Part shown: positions 1 through 8,484 of the stretch, one piece after another
Layout: every line of letters begins with the position of its first letter
How positions within the stretch are numbered: the stretch's first letter is position 1
Assembly (NCBI RefSeq): GCF_014873875.1
Contig: NZ_JADBEM010000001.1
Span: 7,936,001-8,000,000 of the forward strand
Length of the DNA: 64,000 bases
Source: Actinopolymorpha pittospori
GTDB lineage: Bacteria; Actinomycetota; Actinomycetes; Propionibacteriales; Actinopolymorphaceae
Reading direction: 5' to 3'
Made by a program: the position numbers and the translations under genes
Notes under the pieces: generated by a model
The model's database searches: none
Told to the model about the DNA's origin: nothing
Seen by the model: only the letters and a program-made list of their open reading frames with translations

Positions 1-607
1 CCGCGAGGTCGCCGAGGAACTGAACGTCCTCGAGGTCCGCGGGCTCGCGGAGGCTGGCGACGACCTCGTCGACTACGCCGTCAAGCCCAACTTCCGGGCC
101 CTCGGCAAGCGGTTCGGCAAGGACACCCCCCGGATCGCGGCCGCCGTCTCCGCGATCGACCCGGCCGCCCTCGTCGCCGCCCTCCGTGAGTCCGGCGAGT
201 CCAGCGTCGACATCGACGGTGCCGTCGTGACGCTCCGATCGGAGGAGCTGGTGGTGTCGGAGCGACCTCGTGAGGGCTGGGCCGTCGCCAACGCCCAGGG
301 CGAGACCGTCGCGCTCGACCTCACCATCACCGACAACCTGCGTCGCGCGGGCCTCGCCCGCGAGGTGGTGCGGCTCGTGCAGGACGCCCGCAAGAACGCC
401 GGGCTCGAGGTGAGCGACCGGATCACCCTGTGGTGGTCCGCCGACGACCCGGACACCACGGCCGCCCTCCGCGAACACGGGAGCTTCGTCGCCGACGAAA
501 CGCTGGCGACCCAGATCAGCGAGGGAAAGCCGACATCGACCGGGAGCGAGCCGCATGAGGTCACGGCGGCCGAGTTGGCACTCCGGTTCTGGATCCTGGC
601 CGGCTGA
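1..607 (+). CDS. ileS: Isoleucyl-tRNA synthetase, C-terminal fragment (5' end outside the window)
   Basis: The reading frame is open from the window edge to a TGA at 605-607, giving about 201 residues with no start inside. It encodes the C-terminal part of class I isoleucyl-tRNA synthetase, which charges tRNA-Ile in the cytoplasm. Recognisable stretches are the early ELNVLEV and VKPNFRALGKRFG segments, then LRRAGLAREVVRLVQDARK, which belong to the region after the anticodon-binding domain in the long actinobacterial/eukaryote-like form. Neighbour: it runs toward the end of wag31 on the opposite strand, with a shared hairpin between them. ileS commonly lies beyond divIVA in actinobacteria, so the linkage is expected. 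Confidence in the family is high; the catalytic domain cannot be checked. Confidence 0.93.
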   Translation, partial: REVAEELNVLEVRGLAEAGDDLVDYAVKPNFRALGKRFGKDTPRIAAAVSAIDPAALVAALRESGESSVDIDGAVVTLRSEELVVSERPREGWAVANAQGETVALDLTITDNLRRAGLAREVVRLVQDARKNAGLEVSDRITLWWSADDPDTTAALREHGSFVADETLATQISEGKPTSTGSEPHEVTAAELALRFWILAG

Positions 608-762
608 CCCAGCCCACTGACCAGAGCCCTGGCCACTCCCGGCCGGGGCTCACCAGGTCACCACCCGCAGTCAGCCGGTCCACTGAACCCGTCTCGAACA
701 GAATCCACCTGGCCGAACACCGTCGGCGGGGCTGGCACGCCCCTCACCCCCTCCGAACACAC

Positions 763-800
763 GAGTGCCCCGGGCCGCTGGAATGCGGCTCGGGGCACTC
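763..800. terminator. Strong hairpin terminator between convergent ileS and wag31
   Basis: Arms 763-778 and 785-800 pair over 16 bp with one G-T wobble around a 6-nt loop. It starts 17 nt beyond the wag31 stop codon (minus strand) and about 156 nt beyond ileS, so it probably serves both. There is no clear T run on either side, which is common in high-GC actinobacteria. Confidence 0.8.
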
Positions 801-816
801 GATGTGCTTGCGGTGG

Positions 817-1635
817 TTACAGCGAGGACTCGTCGTCGTCGTCGAGCAGAGCGTTCAGGCGCGGCGTGCCGGCACCGGAACTCATCCGCTCGCCACCACG
901 CTCGATCCGCTCACCCCCGCCACCCGCGGCGAGCGCGGCCGGCTTGTGGGAGTTGATCGGGCGTGGGCCGCTCGTGGGCTCGGAGGACATGCCGTTGTCC
1001 ATGCCGCCCTGGCCGTTCAGAACACGCAGCTGACCCTCGAAGTAGGCCTTCAGGCGGCTGCGGTACTGGCGCTCGTAGGTGCGGAGCTCGTCGACCTCAC
1101 GCTGCAGCCGCGACTTCTCCTTCTCGAGCTGTCCAAACAGCTGGTTGCGCTTCTCGGCCGTGTCGCGGTCGAGCTGCTCGGCCTTGGCACGCGCCTCGGA
1201 CTCGAGCCGGCTCGCAAGGCCACGCGCTTCGTTCTCGAGCCGCTCGGCTCGGGCACGGGCGTCGCCCAGGATGCGGTTGGCCTGCTCCTTGCTCTCGGCA
1301 ACGAGCTGGTCGGCGTTCTGGGTCGCGATCTCCAGCAACCGCGCCGCGGCGCTGGAGGCTTCCGCGACGCTCGACGGGCCGGGTGGAGGCGCCTGCCGGA
1401 TGGGGGCCGGCACGGGCTCGTGCTGCTCGACGACGGGCTGCTTGGCGTATCCCCCGCCGTCACCACGCTGCGCGGCCGCCAGCTTCTGCCGAAGGTCCTC
1501 GTTCTCGTGGTTGAGGCGCTCAAGTTCGGATTCGACTTCGTCGAGGAACTGGTCCACCTCGCCCATGTCGTAACCCTCCCGCAAACGGACGGGCGTGAAG
1601 CGCTTGTTGCGCACGTCCTCGGGTGTCAACGGCAT
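817..1635 (-). CDS. wag31: Polar growth and septum-placement protein Wag31/DivIVA
   Basis: 272 aa, cytoplasmic coiled-coil protein that binds negatively curved membrane at poles and septa and recruits the elongation machinery. The N-terminal DivIVA domain is clear (MPLTPEDVRNKRFTPVRLREGYDMGEVD begins the protein, residues 1-28). A first coiled coil (about 30-55) follows, then a variable Pro/Gln-rich linker (about 57-88). A long heptad-rich coiled coil with many A-E-R-L repeats (about 90-195) comes next, then a short disordered tail ending SSL. The ATG has GGTGAGGTC directly upstream. It is the last gene of the dcw direction, about 100 bp after yggT and behind a small hairpin, so it probably also has its own promoter. 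In mycobacteria the homologue is a Ser/Thr kinase substrate; a PASTA kinase is encoded at 38 kb. Confidence 0.95.
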   Translation of the reverse strand: MPLTPEDVRNKRFTPVRLREGYDMGEVDQFLDEVESELERLNHENEDLRQKLAAAQRGDGGGYAKQPVVEQHEPVPAPIRQAPPPGPSSVAEASSAAARLLEIATQNADQLVAESKEQANRILGDARARAERLENEARGLASRLESEARAKAEQLDRDTAEKRNQLFGQLEKEKSRLQREVDELRTYERQYRSRLKAYFEGQLRVLNGQGGMDNGMSSEPTSGPRPINSHKPAALAAGGGGERIERGGERMSSGAGTPRLNALLDDDDESSL

Positions 1636-1726
1636 GACCTCACCTCAGGCTCGCAGGGGCTCGACAACGGATATCGGAGCAACCGTACCCGGTTTGGGTG
1701 GCAAAGGCCGACCCGGCTCCGAAAAC

Positions 1727-1742
1727 TAGGTCTTTGGACCTA
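1727..1742 (-). terminator. Small hairpin at the yggT stop followed by TTTT (weak terminator/attenuator)
   Basis: Read on the minus strand, TAGGTC-CAAA-GACCTA is followed at once by GTTTTC. The first arm includes the yggT stop codon. The 6-bp stem is weak, so partial termination between yggT and wag31 is more likely than a full stop. Confidence 0.4.
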
Positions 1743-2036
1743 TCCAAACAGGGTCAGCACAAGTGCCTGGAGCACGTAGATGATGACGATCAGCAACAGG
1801 AAGGACAGGTCGAGGGCGAAACCGCCCAATCGCAACGGTGGGATGACCTTGCGCAGCGCCTTCAGCGGCGGATCCGTGACGGTGTAGACGCCCTCGAGAG
1901 CGACCAGAAGGATCCCGCGAGGCTCCCAGGAACGCGCGAAGAACTGCACCCAATCCACGACCAACCGGACAAACAACAGGACCAGGAAGATCCACAGCAG
2001 CACGTAGAGTAGCTGGCCAATGATCTGCACACGCAC
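1740..2036 (-). CDS. yggT: YggT family membrane protein (YlmG)
   Basis: 98 aa integral membrane protein. Two hydrophobic segments are visible, about residues 5-27 (IIGQLLYVLLWIFLVLLFV) and about 70-95 (FALDLSFLLLIVIIYVLQALV). Between them lies the family's conserved amphipathic stretch with DPPLKALRKVIPPLRLGG. The family sits next to sepF and divIVA across Gram-positive bacteria and is linked to nucleoid/septum organisation, but no biochemical activity is known. It lies 170 bp downstream of sepF. The length is normal for the family. Confidence 0.9.
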   Translation of the reverse strand: MRVQIIGQLLYVLLWIFLVLLFVRLVVDWVQFFARSWEPRGILLVALEGVYTVTDPPLKALRKVIPPLRLGGFALDLSFLLLIVIIYVLQALVLTLFG

Positions 2037-2206
2037 TCCTTGGGATGGCCTTTACCTCGAGACTCTGAGCCTATCCCCCGCGTAACCAGGTAAGGCCGAG
2101 TGCGGCCAGCCTCCCAGCGAAAAGGGCACAGGAAACCGCGTTGACGACCTGAGGCGCGTCACCGGCGATGTGGGAACCGGCCACAGCAGGCCGTCTCCGC
2201 AAGCAG

Positions 2207-2716
2207 TCAGCTCTGGTTGAAGAAGCCGGCTTCGGCCATGCGTTCCTTGTCCTCGGCCCGAACGACGACGTTGGCGGGCGAGAGAAGGAACACCTTGGCG
2301 GTGACGCGCTCGATGCTCCCCCGCAGCCCGAAGATCAGCCCGGCGGCGAAGTCGACCAGCCGCTTGGCGTCGGAGTCGTCCATGCCGGTGAGGTTCATGA
2401 TGACCGGCGTGCCGTCGCGGAAGTGTTCGCCGATGAGCCGTGCGTCGTTGTAGGTACGCGGATGCAGCGTCGTGATGCGGGACATCTCCGAGACCTCCGG
2501 CGCCACCTGGACCCGACGCCGGTCAGGGAACGCCGCGACGTTGGCGGCGCGCTCCTCCTGCGCGGGCTGCTGTTGCTGCGGGGCGGGCCGGGTGGTGGGG
2601 TAGCCGTCCTCAGCCTCGAAGTCGCCCTCGTAGGCACCGTCGTACTCGTCGTCGTAGCGGCCCTGGTCTTCTACGAGACCGAGGTACACCGCGACTTTGC
2701 GCATAGCGCCGGCCAT
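2207..2716 (-). CDS. sepF: Cell division protein SepF
   Basis: 169 aa. SepF anchors FtsZ to the membrane; actinobacteria lack FtsA/ZipA, so it is the main Z-ring tether. The N-terminal amphipathic membrane-binding helix is MAGAMRKVAVYLGLVED (1-17), which matches actinobacterial SepF and supports the ATG at 2716 rather than the internal ATG at codon 5. An acidic, Gln/Pro-rich linker (about 18-80) precedes the compact FtsZ-binding domain (about 85-165) with RITTLHPRTYNDARLIGEHF, PVIMNLTGMDDSDAKRLVDF and FGLRGSIERVTAKVFLLSP. It lies 70 bp downstream of yggS and 170 bp upstream of yggT, as usual in this cluster. Confidence 0.95.
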   Translation of the reverse strand: MAGAMRKVAVYLGLVEDQGRYDDEYDGAYEGDFEAEDGYPTTRPAPQQQQPAQEERAANVAAFPDRRRVQVAPEVSEMSRITTLHPRTYNDARLIGEHFRDGTPVIMNLTGMDDSDAKRLVDFAAGLIFGLRGSIERVTAKVFLLSPANVVVRAEDKERMAEAGFFNQS

Positions 2717-2786
2717 GTGACCTCTCGCCTTCCGCTGTCAGCTGCGACGGGCCGAGCCATTTGAGTTTCCCCGTCCGGCGCCGACG

Positions 2787-3542
2787 CTACCGGTTGCTGG
2801 GGCGCTCACCTAGTAAGCGACGCCCAACCCGTACGTGTGTCGCGCCGTGTTCGACCGCTGCCTCCAGGTCTCCGCTCATCCCCGCAGAGATCCACGTCGC
2901 TTCGGCGTGTCGGGCTCGGACCGCGGCGGCGACCTCCGCCAGCCGGGCGAACGCGGGTCCGGGCGGAACACCGAGCGGTGCCACGGCCATCACTCCGGCG
3001 AGTTCGAGCCCGGGTGTCACGCTCACGACGTCAGCCATCTCGACCGCTTCCGCCGGCCCGACACCGCCGCGGCCGGTCTCGCCCGCGAGGTCGACCTGGA
3101 CCAGGCAGCGCACCGACCGCTCGAGGTCGGTCGCGGCGCGCCCCAGGGCGGTGACCAGACGAAGCCGGTCGACGGAGTGGATCACCGAGGCGTACCGCAC
3201 CACGGCACGCGCCTTGTTGACCTGGAGTTGCCCGACGAAGTGCCAGGTGAGGTCGAGGTCGGCGCACGCCGCCGCCTTCGCCTCGGCCTCCTGGTGGCGG
3301 TTCTCGCCGATGTCCCGCACACCGAGCCCGGCGAGAAGCCGTACGTCGGAGGCAGGGAACGTCTTGGTGACCCCGACGAGGGAGACCTCGCCGGGATCGC
3401 GGCCTACCCGTTCACAGGCCCGCTGGATCCGGTCCCGCACGACGGTGAGGTTCGCCGCCAGTTGGGAGCGCCGATGTTCGGCGCTCCCGGCGTCGGGCTC
3501 CGACGGCCGCGAGGCGTCGGAGTACACGTCAGGGCAGGGCAT
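2787..3542 (-). CDS. yggS: YggS family pyridoxal-phosphate homeostasis protein
   Basis: 251 aa, cytoplasmic, alanine-racemase-type TIM-barrel fold that binds PLP and buffers the PLP and amino-acid/keto-acid pools (PLPBP family). Visible motifs: LVGVTKTFPASDVRLL with the PLP-lysine (TKT), DIGENRHQEAEAK, WHFVGQLQVNKAR, HSVDRLRLVTAL, CLVQVDLAGETGRGG, GVMAVAP and the near-C-terminal SAGMSGDLEAAVEHGATHVRVG. The ATG lies 3 bp after the ftsZ stop, so translation is coupled. The usual laccase-domain gene ylmD is absent between ftsZ and this gene. Confidence 0.93.
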   Translation of the reverse strand: MPCPDVYSDASRPSEPDAGSAEHRRSQLAANLTVVRDRIQRACERVGRDPGEVSLVGVTKTFPASDVRLLAGLGVRDIGENRHQEAEAKAAACADLDLTWHFVGQLQVNKARAVVRYASVIHSVDRLRLVTALGRAATDLERSVRCLVQVDLAGETGRGGVGPAEAVEMADVVSVTPGLELAGVMAVAPLGVPPGPAFARLAEVAAAVRARHAEATWISAGMSGDLEAAVEHGATHVRVGRRLLGERPSNR

Positions 3543-3545
3543 CCC

Positions 3546-5003
3546 TTACTTGAGGAAGTCGGGGATGTCGAGGTCGTCGCCCTCGTCGGAGGGGCGCCGC
3601 GCCGGCCGCGGGGTCACGGTCGGGAACTGGTAGGAGCCCGAGCCGTTGGAGTCGGAACGCTGCGTCCGCTCACCCGGCCTGCTGTCACCCGGTCGCCCCG
3701 CGGAGTTGCCGAGCAGCCGCTGACGTAGCTCCTGGGTCTGCGCCGCGAGGTCGGACTGCCCGGAGGACGGCCGGCTGGCCGGGGTGCTGGGCGAGGAGGC
3801 CGACGCGGCCGGGTGGTTTCCGTTGGAGACCGGCTCGCGGGTCGGCTGGGCCTCGGGCTGCGAGTGTGTCGGCGCGGTCCGCGACGCCTCCGAGACGGGC
3901 TGGGGCGTGGGCTGTGCCGGCGGGGGGACCGGCTGCGGGCGGCTCAGCTCGCCCGGTCGACGCCCCGGGGGCGTCACCGGCACACCCGGGGAGCTCGGGC
4001 TGCTCGCGGGCGCCTGCCCACCGGCGCTGGTCGCCTCGGCCTGCCGGCGCCGCGGCATCCCGCCGTCGAAGCCGGCCGCGATGACCGTGACGCGCACCTC
4101 GTCTCCGAGGCCGTCGTCGATCACCGCGCCGAAGATGATGTTGGAGTCGGCGTGTGCGGCTCCGGAGACGAGCTGGGCCGCCTCGTTGATCTCGAACAGG
4201 CCCAGGTCGGATCCGCCGGCGATGGACAGGAGTACGCCGTGGGCACCGTCGATGGAGGCCTCGAGCAGCGGGCTCGAGATCGCCATCTCCGCCGCGGCCA
4301 CGGAGCGGTTCTCCCCGCGGGCCGAGCCGATGCCCATCAGGGCCGAGCCGGCGTTGGACATCACGCTCTTGACGTCGGCGAAGTCGAGGTTGATCAGCCC
4401 CGGGGTGGTGATGAGATCGGTGATGCCGGACACACCTTGGAGAAGCACCTGGTCGGCCTGCTTGAACGCGTCGAGCACGCTGACCTGACGGTCGCTGATC
4501 GACAGCAGCCGATCGTTGGGGATGACGATGAGGGTGTCGACCTCGTCGCGGAGGGCGTTGATGCCCTCCTCGGCCTGGCCGGCGCGCTTCCTGCCCTCGA
4601 ACGCGAAGGGCCGCGTCACCACGCCGATCGTGAGGGCACCGAGGGAGCGCGCGATGCGCGCGACGACGGGCGCGCCACCGGTGCCGGTGCCGCCACCCTC
4701 GCCGGCGGTCACGAACACCATGTCAGCGCCCTTGAGCACCTCCTCGATGTCCTCCGAGTGGTCCTCGGCCGCCTTGTTGCCGACATCGGGGTTGGCGCCC
4801 GCGCCAAGCCCCCGGGTGAGTTCCCGGCCGATGTCGAGCTTCACGTCGGCGTCGCTCATGAGGAGCGCCTGCGCGTCGGTGTTGATCGCGATGAACTCGA
4901 CGCCCTTGAGGCCGACCTCGATCATCCGATTGACCGCGTTGACACCTCCGCCGCCGATTCCGACGACCTTGATGACCGCGAGGTAGTTCTGCGGTGCCGC
5001 CAC
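3546..5003 (-). CDS. ftsZ: Cell division GTPase FtsZ
   Basis: Tubulin-like GTPase that polymerises into the Z ring at the inner membrane face. I start it at the GTG at 5003 (485 aa): the protein then begins MAAPQNYLAVIKVVGIGGGG as in other actinobacteria, and AGAGG lies 9 nt upstream. An in-frame ATG at 5039 would add 12 residues. Motifs: GGGGVNAVNRM (nucleotide loop), the tubulin signature GGGTGTGGAP at about 103-112, NDRLL and DQVLLQGV (T7 region), and DEVRVTVIAAGFDGG closing the GTPase core near residue 315. A long disordered Pro/Ser/Gln linker follows, ending in DDLDIPDFLK, the C-terminal peptide bound by SepF. A 176-bp gap to ftsQ holds its own promoter region. Confidence 0.96.
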   Translation of the reverse strand: MAAPQNYLAVIKVVGIGGGGVNAVNRMIEVGLKGVEFIAINTDAQALLMSDADVKLDIGRELTRGLGAGANPDVGNKAAEDHSEDIEEVLKGADMVFVTAGEGGGTGTGGAPVVARIARSLGALTIGVVTRPFAFEGRKRAGQAEEGINALRDEVDTLIVIPNDRLLSISDRQVSVLDAFKQADQVLLQGVSGITDLITTPGLINLDFADVKSVMSNAGSALMGIGSARGENRSVAAAEMAISSPLLEASIDGAHGVLLSIAGGSDLGLFEINEAAQLVSGAAHADSNIIFGAVIDDGLGDEVRVTVIAAGFDGGMPRRRQAEATSAGGQAPASSPSSPGVPVTPPGRRPGELSRPQPVPPPAQPTPQPVSEASRTAPTHSQPEAQPTREPVSNGNHPAASASSPSTPASRPSSGQSDLAAQTQELRQRLLGNSAGRPGDSRPGERTQRSDSNGSGSYQFPTVTPRPARRPSDEGDDLDIPDFLK

Positions 5004-5054
5004 GACGCTCGCCTCTCGGTAGACATTTCTCTCGACCATGGAAGGCGACGAACT

Positions 5055-5093
5055 TAACCCTCATCCTCAAGTAAAGGGTTATAGTTATGTCAA
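5055..5093 (-). promoter_or_regulatory. AT-rich ftsZ leader with TTGACA and an inverted repeat
   Basis: This is the most AT-rich stretch of the cluster, 52-90 nt upstream of the chosen ftsZ start. On the minus strand it has a perfect TTGACA (5088-5093) and a 7-bp inverted repeat, TAACCCT/AGGGTTA (5055-5061 and 5075-5081, 13-nt gap). No convincing -10 sits 16-18 nt from the TTGACA. The promoter call rests on the position, the -35-like box and the known existence of dedicated ftsZ promoters in actinobacteria. Confidence 0.5.
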
Positions 5094-5179
5094 CCTCGGC
5101 CTGAGATGCAAGGTACGGAAGGCGCCGCGGGTGATTCAACGCAACACGCCGGAGCCGCGGCGTTCCTTGGTTCGCGTCC

Positions 5180-5935
5180 TCACGCCCGGGTCGTCGGGAA
5201 GGTCGGAACGCTCACGTCGTAGACCCTCGCCTTCCGCGGCAGCAGCGCGTCGAGAACACGCGCCTTGGCCTTCGACTCCTCCGCACTCCCCCAGAACACC
5301 GTCACGCCGTCGGCCAGCCGCAGGCTGATGGAGTCCGGCGTCGCCACCTGCACCGTTCGGAGCCGGGCGACGAGCTTCTTCGGCAGCGCGGCCGACACCG
5401 TCGCACCGGAGACGCGGAGTTCCTCCGCCCGGGCCGGGCTCGTCGGCGTCGCCGGCAACTGGACCACCGGTAGCGCGCGCCCCGCACTGGCAAGAGTGCG
5501 GAACGCGACACCTTCGGCGTCGAGCAGCCGGTACGTCGCGCCGTCGCGCCACACCGCGACACCCTTGCGTTCGGTGACCGTGACCCGCACCTCGTGCGGC
5601 CAGGACCGGGTCACGGTGGCGTCCTTCACCGGCGGAAGCTGGGCGACGATCCGGGTCCGCACGGCGTCGAGGTCGAGGCGCGCGAGCGGGCGACGAAGGG
5701 GGACCTCCGCGGCTGCCCGCACCTGCGCGACGGTCAGGCCCGAGGCCGTCGTCACGCCCTGGACCGCCACCGTCCGGGTGTCGAGCAGGCTGGAGAACCC
5801 CACGACCCACACACCGACACCGACCAGCACGACGAGTCCGGCGAGCACCAACAGCGGACGCATCCGGAGCAGTCGACCCGACCGCCGCCGGCGCTCGAAC
5901 CTACGCGCCGAGGACGGTGAGACCCCCGTGGTCAT
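5180..5935 (-). CDS. ftsQ: Cell division protein FtsQ/DivIB
   Basis: 251 aa bitopic membrane protein of the FtsQLB divisome subcomplex, which links early ring assembly to septal peptidoglycan synthesis. Short basic cytoplasmic tail (1-25, RRFERRRRSGRLLRMR), one transmembrane helix (about 26-46, LLVLAGLVVLVGVGVWVVG), then an extracytoplasmic POTRA domain (about 52-122: TRTVAVQGVTTASGLTVAQV ... ATVTRSWPHEVRVTVTERKG) and the FtsQ beta domain (VAVWRDGATYRLLDAEGVAF onward). Its ATG overlaps the murC stop (ATGA). Order murC-ftsQ-ftsZ is standard for actinobacteria; no ddl or murB lies between. Confidence 0.93.
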   Translation of the reverse strand: MTTGVSPSSARRFERRRRSGRLLRMRPLLVLAGLVVLVGVGVWVVGFSSLLDTRTVAVQGVTTASGLTVAQVRAAAEVPLRRPLARLDLDAVRTRIVAQLPPVKDATVTRSWPHEVRVTVTERKGVAVWRDGATYRLLDAEGVAFRTLASAGRALPVVQLPATPTSPARAEELRVSGATVSAALPKKLVARLRTVQVATPDSISLRLADGVTVFWGSAEESKAKARVLDALLPRKARVYDVSVPTFPTTRA

Positions 5936-7371
5936 CCGACCGCACCCGACTCGCTCTCCGACTCGAGCTGGTCACCGATCAACTCCAGCACCTCCGGACC
6001 GACCAGGGCCACGTCAGGCGCGCCGAGGGTGAGCACCAGGTCGCCAGGGCGAACGCGTTCGGCCACCCGGACCGGAGCCGCCGACCAGGAACGCTCGTAG
6101 ACGATGCGTTCGGGTGGCAGCGGGATGTGCGGGATGATCAACGCGCCGGTGACGCCCGGGATGGGGTCGTCGCCGGTGGGATCCATCAGGATCACCTCGT
6201 CGGCCAGGCCGAGGGCCTCACCGAGCTCACGGAAGAAGAACTGCGTCCGGGTGTGACGCAGCGGCCGGAAGCACACGATGACCCGACCGTCTCCCACCGC
6301 CCCGCGGGCGGCTCGGAGGTTGACCAGCATCTCGGTCGGGTGGTGGCCGTAGTCGTCGTAGACGCGTACGCCGCCCGCCGCGCCCTTGTACTCGAACCTG
6401 CGCCGGGTACCGGTGTAGCTCGAAAGACCCTCGCGCAGCTCGCTGGAGGGGAACCCGAGCGCGAGTCCGGCGGCGTAGGCGGCCGCGGCGTTCCACGTGT
6501 GGTGTCGTCCGGCCACGTGCACGTCGATGCGGCCCTGCCGGCGACCGTGCACCACGACCTCGAAGCTCGAGCTGAGCGGCTGCACCGAAACGGCGTCGAT
6601 GCGTACGTCGGCGTCCTCCGCCTCGCCGTAGGTGTGCACGTCGACACCGCGGGCGCGGGAGTCGGCGGCGAGCCGGCGGGCACCGGGATCGTCGATGCAC
6701 GCGACCAGGCAGCCGCCCGGGACGATCCGGTCCACGAAGGCGTCGAAGGCCTGGTGGTAGTCGGCGGGCGAGTCGTACATGTCGAGGTGGTCGGGGTCGA
6801 CGTTGGTGACGACCGCCACCTCCGGCGAGTACTGCAGGAACGCCCGGTCGGACTCGTCGGCCTCGACCACGAAGATGCTGCCGGTGCCGTCGTGGGCGTT
6901 CGTACCGGTGTCGTTGAAGTTGCCGCCGATCGCGAACGACGGGTCGGCGCCGCAGTGCTGGAGCGCCACGGCGAGCATCGAGGACGTGGTCGTCTTGCCG
7001 TGCGCGCCGGAGACCGCGGCCACCCGGCGGCCGTCCATGATCGAGGACAGCGCGGCCGCGCGGGAGTAGAGCAGCAACCCGCGCTGGCGGGCCTCGACCA
7101 CCTCGGGGTTGGTCTCCTTGATCGCGGTCGACACGACCACCGTGTCCGCGCCGTTGACCTGCGCGGGGTCGTGCCCGACGTAGCAGGTGGCGCCGAGTGC
7201 GCGGAGCGCGGTGATGGTGCGGGAGTCCTTGGCGTCACTGCCACTCACGGTGATCCCGCGGGCGACCATGATCCGGGCGATGCCGGACAGGCCCGCGCCG
7301 CCGATACCGACGAAGTGGACATGGCCGAGCTTCTCCGCGGGGATCAGCTCCGACGGGGGAGGAACGATCAT
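5932..7371 (-). CDS. murC: UDP-N-acetylmuramate--L-alanine ligase MurC
   Basis: 479 aa cytoplasmic ATP-dependent ligase that adds L-Ala to UDP-MurNAc, the first peptide-stem step. Domain 1 (Rossmann-like, UDP-MurNAc binding): HVHFVGIGGAGLSGIARI at about 17-34. Central ATPase domain: SGAHGKTTTSS at about 121-131 (P-loop), GGNFNDTGTNA, EADESDRAFL and NVDPDHLDMY. C-terminal Rossmann domain: YDDYGHHPTEM and FRPLRHTRTQ. Start and stop overlap both neighbours by 4 bp (murG before, ftsQ after), so it is tightly coupled in the operon. Confidence 0.96.
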   Translation of the reverse strand: MIVPPPSELIPAEKLGHVHFVGIGGAGLSGIARIMVARGITVSGSDAKDSRTITALRALGATCYVGHDPAQVNGADTVVVSTAIKETNPEVVEARQRGLLLYSRAAALSSIMDGRRVAAVSGAHGKTTTSSMLAVALQHCGADPSFAIGGNFNDTGTNAHDGTGSIFVVEADESDRAFLQYSPEVAVVTNVDPDHLDMYDSPADYHQAFDAFVDRIVPGGCLVACIDDPGARRLAADSRARGVDVHTYGEAEDADVRIDAVSVQPLSSSFEVVVHGRRQGRIDVHVAGRHHTWNAAAAYAAGLALGFPSSELREGLSSYTGTRRRFEYKGAAGGVRVYDDYGHHPTEMLVNLRAARGAVGDGRVIVCFRPLRHTRTQFFFRELGEALGLADEVILMDPTGDDPIPGVTGALIIPHIPLPPERIVYERSWSAAPVRVAERVRPGDLVLTLGAPDVALVGPEVLELIGDQLESESESGAVG

Positions 7372-8480
7372 CGGGCACCCTTTCCGGCGTTCCCTCGAGT
7401 GCTGGTGGCGACCGAACGGACCAGCTCGGCGAGCCGGTCGTCGGCATCCGCGGGCATCAGATCGGAAGCGACCTTGGCCATCGTGGCGAGCCGGTCAGCA
7501 TCCGTGACCAGCCCGACGACGTGCTCGCGCACCCACTCGGGAGTGAGTGCCGCGTCGTCGACGAGGAGCCCGCCTCCGGCGTCGACCACGGGTTGCGCGT
7601 TGAAGCGCTGCTCGCCGTTTCCGACCGGGTAGGGCACGAAGACGGCCGGCAGCCCGACCGCCGCGAGCTCGGTCACCGTGTTGGCGCCGGCCCGGACGAT
7701 CGCGAGGTCGGCGGCAGCATAGGCCAGGTCCATTCGATCGATGTAGGGGACCGCGACGTAGGGCGGCGCGCCCTCCGGTCGCTCGGGTTCGACGACGTTG
7801 CGGGGACCGGTGGCGTGAAGCACCTGGACTCCGGCCTGCGCGAGGGCCGCCGCGGCGGCGGAGACCGCCTGGTTGAGGCGCAGGGCGCCCTGAGAGCCCC
7901 CGGTCACGAGGAGACACGGACGCTCGGGATCGAGCCCGAAGGCCGCCCGAGCCTCCTGGCGTCGGGCGAGCCGGTCCAGTGTCGCGATCTCCCGACGGAT
8001 CGGCAGCCCGACGAAGTTGGCGTGGCGCAGCGGAGTCGCGGGGAAGCTCACCGCCACCTCGGAGGTGACGAACCTGGCCGCGAACCGGTTGGCGATGCCG
8101 GGCCGGGCGTTCTGCTCGTGCACGACCACGGGAACCTTCAGCCGGCGCGCCGCGAGGTAGGCGGGCATGGCGACGTAACCGCCGAGCCCCACCACCACGT
8201 CCGCGTTCACCCGCTGGATGACGGTCGCGGCGGCGCGCACCGCGCCCGCGAGCCGACCAGGCACGGTGAGGAGGCGGGGGGTGAGGTCGCGGGGCAGTGG
8301 CACCCGCGGAATCAGCGCCAGCTCGTAACCCGCGGCCGGGACCAACCTCGACTCCAGGCCCTCCTCGGTGCCGAGGAAGGTCAGGCCGACCTCCGGGTCG
8401 GCCCTACGTAGCGCGGCGGCGAGGGCGAGAGCCGGACTGACATGGCCGGCACTGCCCCCGCCGGCGAGAACGACGTGCAC
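7368..8480 (-). CDS. murG: Lipid II synthase MurG (UDP-GlcNAc transferase)
   Basis: 370 aa from the GTG at 8480. Membrane-associated GT28 glycosyltransferase that adds GlcNAc to lipid I to form lipid II. Start choice: from this GTG the protein begins MHVVLAGGGSAGHVSPALALA, the conserved donor-side loop, and AAGAAGGG lies a few nt upstream inside the end of ftsW. The frame stays open further upstream, but that extension is a Pro/Arg-rich shadow of ftsW. Other motifs: VVGLGGYVAMPAYLAARR, VVHEQNARPGIANR, LVTGGSQGALRLN and IVRAGANTVTELAAVGLPAVFVPYP (UDP-GlcNAc site). 4-bp gap after ftsW, 4-bp overlap with murC. Confidence 0.95.
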   Translation of the reverse strand: MHVVLAGGGSAGHVSPALALAAALRRADPEVGLTFLGTEEGLESRLVPAAGYELALIPRVPLPRDLTPRLLTVPGRLAGAVRAAATVIQRVNADVVVGLGGYVAMPAYLAARRLKVPVVVHEQNARPGIANRFAARFVTSEVAVSFPATPLRHANFVGLPIRREIATLDRLARRQEARAAFGLDPERPCLLVTGGSQGALRLNQAVSAAAAALAQAGVQVLHATGPRNVVEPERPEGAPPYVAVPYIDRMDLAYAAADLAIVRAGANTVTELAAVGLPAVFVPYPVGNGEQRFNAQPVVDAGGGLLVDDAALTPEWVREHVVGLVTDADRLATMAKVASDLMPADADDRLAELVRSVATSTRGNAGKGAR

Positions 8481-8484
8481 TAGC

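Noticed and set aside
5917..7632. About 571-codon open frame on the plus strand
   Set aside because: Antisense to murC and murG, composed of Val/Asp/Gly/Arg runs with no domain; the opposite strand has complete Mur ligase motifs.
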